Positions 59,523 through 64,000 of a DNA stretch of 64,000 nucleotides are shown here, in pieces. The notes beneath the pieces were generated by a model that saw nothing but the letters and a program-made list of their open reading frames with translations, made no database searches and was not told where the DNA came from. The position numbers and the translations under genes are program-made. The stretch is from NCBI RefSeq assembly GCF_003590095.1, contig NC_039489.1, forward strand, positions 682,001 through 746,000. Reading direction: 5' to 3'. Position 1 is the stretch's first letter, and each line of letters opens with the position of its first letter. This DNA is from Trichoplusia ni (taxonomy: Eukaryota; Arthropoda; Insecta; Lepidoptera; Noctuidae).

Positions 59523-60249
59523 TCATAGTTGCCTTTTAATTAGCAGTTTCCTGTGTATGGCAGTCCTGATGGTATATTTTACCGTCTTGTTTGCAAGCAA
59601 GCTTTTTATGGACTATTTATACTGTCGAAATGAGACACCCCTATTTATATTGTAGAGCGCCATCTCACTTCTACAGAGAGAAGAGTATTTAAAGAGCTGG
59701 TAACAGAAATTCTGGTCTTTTATTCACTTGACATTGTTTTGGGATTGAGTAAATTATGTAAGCTGTGCAAAGTTGGTTGTAGCAAAGCCATGCCCTGTGT
59801 ATTCTCAAAAGCGTAAAGATAAAATATGTCGAATATTTCACTTAAACTTAAGCACAGTAATAAAAATACAATTAGTACAGTAAACACCCTAATTAATATT
59901 TTAATTAAGAGTATCATTATTACGCAATTAAAAACTATTATGAAGAGTCAATTAAAATCGTGCTAAGTGAAGTTTCGAAGTAAGTATTGAACACTTGGCG
60001 TAGAAGAAAAGTTTATCGAAGCGTTCCAAGTTAATAGAAATCAGTTAATCTGAACCTCTTTATCCTAAGAGTTTAATTAGCAAAAGAAAAGCAACCATTA
60101 TGTTTTAAATTAACAATTAATTTTCTTCAACAACTTTTATATTAATACGTAGTCACAGAGATAGTATAATTGGCTTCTGAAAGCCGATTAAGATCATACG
60201 AGAAAGTCTTTCAATTTGCTATACATTGCGTGCCATGGTATATGACTTT

Positions 60250-60429
60250 TCATAACGGAGCTCTTCGACTCCGCAATGTATTACAACACACGATTTTACT
60301 CGTATCGTCTAAACAAACCTTTACTTTAAAAGCAATATCGGTCTCCAATAAGTCGAAAGTAATAAGGTTTTGCTCCAATTGAAGAACATCTTTAGATAAT
60401 GATGTAATAGTTCCCGAAGCCCAGTCTGG
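60250..60429 (-). other. Unrecognised exon-like frame on the minus strand
   Basis: A strong 3' splice site (TTTCTTTCTTTTTCTTTGCAG on the minus strand, ending 60430) precedes an open frame beginning PDWASGTITSLSKDVLQLEQ and ending CCNTLRSRRAPL-stop at 60250. No domain recognised. Part of it (60262-60330) is homologous to 13561-13640 minus, so it may derive from a dispersed element or an old gene family. Confidence 0.3.
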
Positions 60430-61384
60430 CTGCAAAGAAAAAGAAAGAAAAATGTTAGAAATGTCAAATCATTGGGTATCGTTCAGATCGGGGAACATCT
60501 TTTAAATGTGGTTTGGTATTGAGTAAGCTTTGGTTCGAAAGCGAGCGGGGATGAAATAAATTGAATAGAAATGAAATATTATGCCCGTGATATATGCGAA
60601 TGGCTGAAGAATTGGTAATGCGGTGCGATAGGCTGAGATAATTTATTGAGGTATATATTTTTTATTGCCTATCTTCATTTAAGAAAATAATATTCATAGC
60701 TTGGAAGACAGAATTAATAATTTTCATATTAATTTTCGAAGAATCATAAATATAAATTAAATATTTTTTATTATACGTCGTGTATGACAAAAATACTTCT
60801 ATACTTAACAAAAACACATATTTATAAAATTTAAATAATTTTCATTTAATATAATAACCAAACTCCGCACCGCTTGCAGTATTACCTCGCTTTACAATTC
60901 GAACGTCTGAAGGCGTGTTCGTGCATTTAAACAGCGGTGAATACTAATCATGAAATATGAATTGAGAACGATCAATTTTAAATTCTCCATTTTCAATTTT
61001 AGAGACATCGACGAGTAAACGAAAAGAGTTCTTTTTAATACTTTCTGTTCTAGCAAACGTTGTTTTGCTATAAAAATGAGTTAGGGGAGGGAATAAAAAA
61101 AGGGATATGAAAAATAAATGTCCGATTCTCAGACCTACCCAAAAGGCACTCAAAATTACATGAGAATCGGTCGAGCCGTTTTAAAAAACCGCCGTGACAC
61201 GACCAATTTATATATTAGTTTCTTTTTTATAGTTTTTTAGAAGAAAGACGCCACTCAGTCGAGTATTTGTTTTAAACAAAGCGACGATTTATGTACAAGT
61301 TTTTGATGACCTCATACAATTTTTACCCCTAGATCGTCTCTAAACGTTCAGGTGTTATATTTATAATAAGTATCGTGAGACTGA

Positions 61385-61557
61385 TTCATTATTAAATGAT
61401 GTAACGGTTTACTCACGCGTATTTATCGGGGTAGCCCGACTAGTTTCGGACCCAACCGGAGTCCTTAATCATGAGCAGACGCGGCGGGATCGCGAGTCGA
61501 ACTGAGCGAACCCCGATAAATAAGCGTGAGTAAACCGTTACATCATTTAATAATGAA
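61385..61557. mobile_element. Palindromic MITE with 47-bp arms, family M type copy
   Basis: Arms 61385-61431 and 61511-61557 match as inverted repeats with one mismatch; core of ~79 bp with CCCGACTAGTTTCGGACCC. The arms contain AACGGTTTACTCACGCG. At least six fragments of the family are scattered in the window. The whole can fold as one long hairpin. Confidence 0.85.
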
Positions 61558-62561
61558 AAACACAATGTCTTCTCCAAATCATGTGTATATAAGAAAGTAA
61601 TTATTGCTTGCCAAAACTGAAAGAAAACGGGCCTACGGGTGATTTAAATCATGACAACATATTCAGAATAATGTCATTTAGTGCATTTTTTTTCTGTAAA
61701 CTGTATCATACAAATATAAATCTGAATACAAAATAAAAAAAAATATTATTAACTTATAAAACTTTTTATAAAAAGAAGAATTGTTTTTTATTTCTTCTAG
61801 GTCATCAGATGGGCTCGTACATAGTCTTTATATACCGGTCTTATATTTGAATTTAGTCAATAACTTTCCGAAATATCGGATTACTTTAGTAAGTTTGTTT
61901 TGCGATTTATTTAAGCTTATTATTGTTGACTTAAAAATTTTGTTTTGCTCTATAAAGTAATATCCGGAGAACGGAAATTGGAAGTGATAGGATAATCTAT
62001 TTCAGGAATATTTCGTTAAAAAGGTTCGTTTTTCATGACAGCATTTTTGTTACAGTATTTGATTATAGAAATTTAATTAAGTCTAACATAATTAAGTCTA
62101 GACTGATACCTAACGCTGTATTCAAATGTATTCGAATTCGGGCCTGTATTAAAATAGATTTAAACTTTTAATGAAACGCACATCAAACAATATATTACAA
62201 GCTTTTACAATTCAAATTACAATAAGGTTGAAAATCCTTTGCGCGTTATAAAACAATAGGTTTCATTATCCAATTCAAAAAATTTTTACTCTTACTAATG
62301 TCAACCTTATCGCTATATACACATGAGCTGCCAGAGCACTTTTTAGGCTGACCGTTTCAACATACTTTCACAGTATATCGTTCATCAATGAAAAAAAGAA
62401 AAAAAATCCGAAGCTTTTGATCCAGACTTTAGGTTTAATCCTAAAAGCGTTGCCGTTCAACAACATGAATATCCAAACGAAATTATTAGAGTGACCTACA
62501 CTCTTATAAAAACAAAATGGATTAATCAAAAGTAAATAAATCTGCACTTTTATTATTATTT

Positions 62562-62735
62562 TTGGGATTCCGTACCGAAAGGGTTCTAACAGAACCATAT
62601 TACTGAGACTCCACTGTCCGTCCGTCACCAGGCAGTATTGCATGAACCGTGATAGCTTTACAGTTAGATGATGTATTTCTGCCGCTACGGAGCCTCTCTG
62701 TATCGCCCCGACTCGCACTTGACTGGTTTTTATAT
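62562..62735. repeat. Interspersed repeat P copy
   Basis: GGGATTCCGTACCGAAAGGG, AGAACCATATTACTGAGACTCC, GTCACCAGGCAGTATTGC and CCCGACTCGCACTTGACTGG. The 136-codon minus frame at 62368-62778 overlaps it and is a shadow. Confidence 0.6.
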
Positions 62736-62938
62736 GTTTATTTAACGAATTACTTGTGCAGTTTAACACCAAAATCATTGGGCAATTACTAATTCAAAAA
62801 CTTAAAACAACGAAGAACCAATATTATATATATATATTATTAGCATATCGTACGATGAAACGGAGAATCTATTGGGCATCCAAAGTTAAATCATAAAAGC
62901 TTTAATACAATTTTTTACTTTTGGAGTAAAATATGTTG

Positions 62939-63081
62939 TACTTCACACACTTTTTACATTCACATAACACTAACACACCTTTCACATTCACCATACATTA
63001 CACTACACAATACATTTACAAATTTCAAAATCATATTATACTTCACTTCTTACACTCATCATATTTTTATTTTATTTTTTT
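62939..63081. repeat. 143-nt G-free low-complexity tract
   Basis: No G on the plus strand from 62939 to 63081; rich in CACATT/TACACT motifs. May be part of the element whose 3' end follows at 63165-63330. Confidence 0.8.
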
Positions 63082-63164
63082 GTTTTACATTCTACATTAT
63101 ACTGCACTTTTAGACAATTTAAAAATATATATCTGTTAATTATGGCTTTTAATTTCAATGCCAA

Positions 63165-63330
63165 TATCTAGAGGGGTTTGGCGCTGTACGCTGAGATACA
63201 GGACCTGTCCTAGTTCGGCTGCAGAGGCTCCCACGTTGTATTTTTATTAAATATTAGCCTGTAAGATATTTTTAACACAAATTGTATCTTTTGGTGAAAT
63301 AAACATTATTCATTATTATTCAATAACAAT
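63165..63330 (+). repeat. Probable LINE or transcript 3' end
   Basis: GGCGCTGTACGCTGAGATAC ... GGTGAAATAAACATTATTC with AATAAA at ~63299 and an ATTATTC-type short repeat tail. Family unknown. Confidence 0.4.
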
Positions 63331-63661
63331 CATATTATACAAACTATAAAATATAAGCACACATAACATCATAGCAATACACAATTCACCTTCCATTCCT
63401 AAACTCTGAAACATCCATTACGTAAGTTGACCTATCTCGACGCAAACACATCATGTACAACGTAAAGGGTGCGCAGACGTGCGGACACTTATTGTGTGAG
63501 CCGGGAAAGCTTCGGAAGGAACCAGCAAAGAGAGAAGGATGGTTGTGTGGCCTCAGCTTTGTATTTCGAGAGACGAGAACATTTCGGTGTACGGTTGTGT
63601 AGCCCCAACTCTACTTAATACAATGCTGAAATATGTCTGTCTAATTGGGACACTATCTATA

Positions 63662-63918
63662 TCTATACTAATATATAAAGCTTAAGAGTTTGTTTGTTTG
63701 TTTGAACGCGCTAATCTCAGGACTACTGGTCCAAATTGAAAAATTCTTTTTGTGTTGAATAGACCATTCATCGAGAAAGGCTTTAGGCTATAAACCATTA
63801 CGCTGCGACTAATAGGAGCTAAGATACAATGGCAAATGTGAAAAAAAACCGGGCAGGTATACATGAATCATAACTTATATCTTCTACCCACGGGGACGAA
63901 GTCGCGGGCAACAGCTAG
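63662..63918 (+). mobile_element. Helitron HelA, copy 7
   Basis: Starts TCTATACTAATAT after an A and ends GCAACAGCTAG before a T. Its 3' end abuts an S2 SINE tail directly. Confidence 0.87.
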
Positions 63919-64000
63919 TAAATAAATAAACGTGGACATCACATTCATTGTTCTGAACCCAAAGTAGTTGCTAAAGCACTCGTGTTATGGAATTCAGATA
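63919..64000 (-). mobile_element. tRNA-derived SINE S2, copy d (cut by window end)
   Basis: TAAATAAATAAACG tail, then CATTGTTCTGAACCC, TTGCTAAAGCACTCG and GTTATGGAATTCAGATA as in 21101-21335. The tRNA-like head would lie beyond 64000. Confidence 0.75.

Larger units (their letters stand above)
43897..64000 (+). other. Apparent long intron 2 of receptor gene, to window end
   Basis: Donor GTAAGT at 43897 with no convincing next exon in the following 20.1 kb. Filled with transposons listed separately. Stretches 44851-46230, 48158-49834, 52651-54089, 56992-57600, 59523-60249, 60431-61384 and 61558-62561 hold no gene I can support. One weak exon-like frame at 51948-52062 is discussed in findings. 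A minus-strand gene nested here cannot be excluded (see 60250-60429). Confidence 0.5.

Noticed and set aside
59172..59528. 118-codon plus frame
   Set aside because: Runs from a MITE arm into the antisense of an RTE relic; explained by those elements.
62368..62778. 136-codon minus-strand frame
   Set aside because: Overlaps a repeat P copy; no domain, poor composition.

Overview
The window looks like AT-rich insect nuclear DNA, most likely from a moth or butterfly. Evidence: clustered tRNA-Asp genes, small Helitrons ending in CTAG, several tRNA-derived SINE families, LINE 3' ends with short tandem tails, and repeat families I associate with lepidopteran (perhaps noctuid) genomes. The lineage call rests on repeat style and one gene fragment; no database search was run. 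Coding density is very low, and almost every short open frame is chance or a shadow of a repeat.

Layout. 1-8.4 kb: non-coding with scattered repeats and a 548-bp terminal-inverted-repeat (TIR) element. 8.5-9.8 kb: four tRNA-Asp(GTC) genes, two on + and two on -, facing each other. 10-40.7 kb: long repeat-rich stretch without a convincing protein gene; at 23.4 kb a compact cluster of perfect CRE, DR1 and FTZ-F1/ERR-like sites. 40.7-43.9 kb: the one good host protein gene, the 5' end of a natriuretic-peptide-receptor-like membrane receptor (probably a receptor guanylate cyclase): an exon with four upstream ORFs and the signal peptide, a 2.6-kb intron, and a second exon of the ligand-binding domain. 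43.9-64 kb: apparently the next, very long intron. It holds a 5'-truncated LINE with an open 610-codon reverse-transcriptase frame, TIR elements, Helitrons and nested SINEs.

The rest is largely a record of transposition. Seven copies of one small Helitron family (HelA) all keep the A-before/T-after target signature. A ~358-bp SINE-like family (SX) has one copy with a perfect 15-bp target duplication and a tail resembling nearby RTE-type LINE remnants. No operon, CRISPR array, virus or toxin gene was seen, and I found nothing I would call a new multi-gene system. The most useful leads are the uORF-rich leader, the nuclear-receptor/CRE cluster, the SX/RTE pairing, the long-arm hairpin elements, and a tiny perfect hairpin between 8-bp direct repeats.
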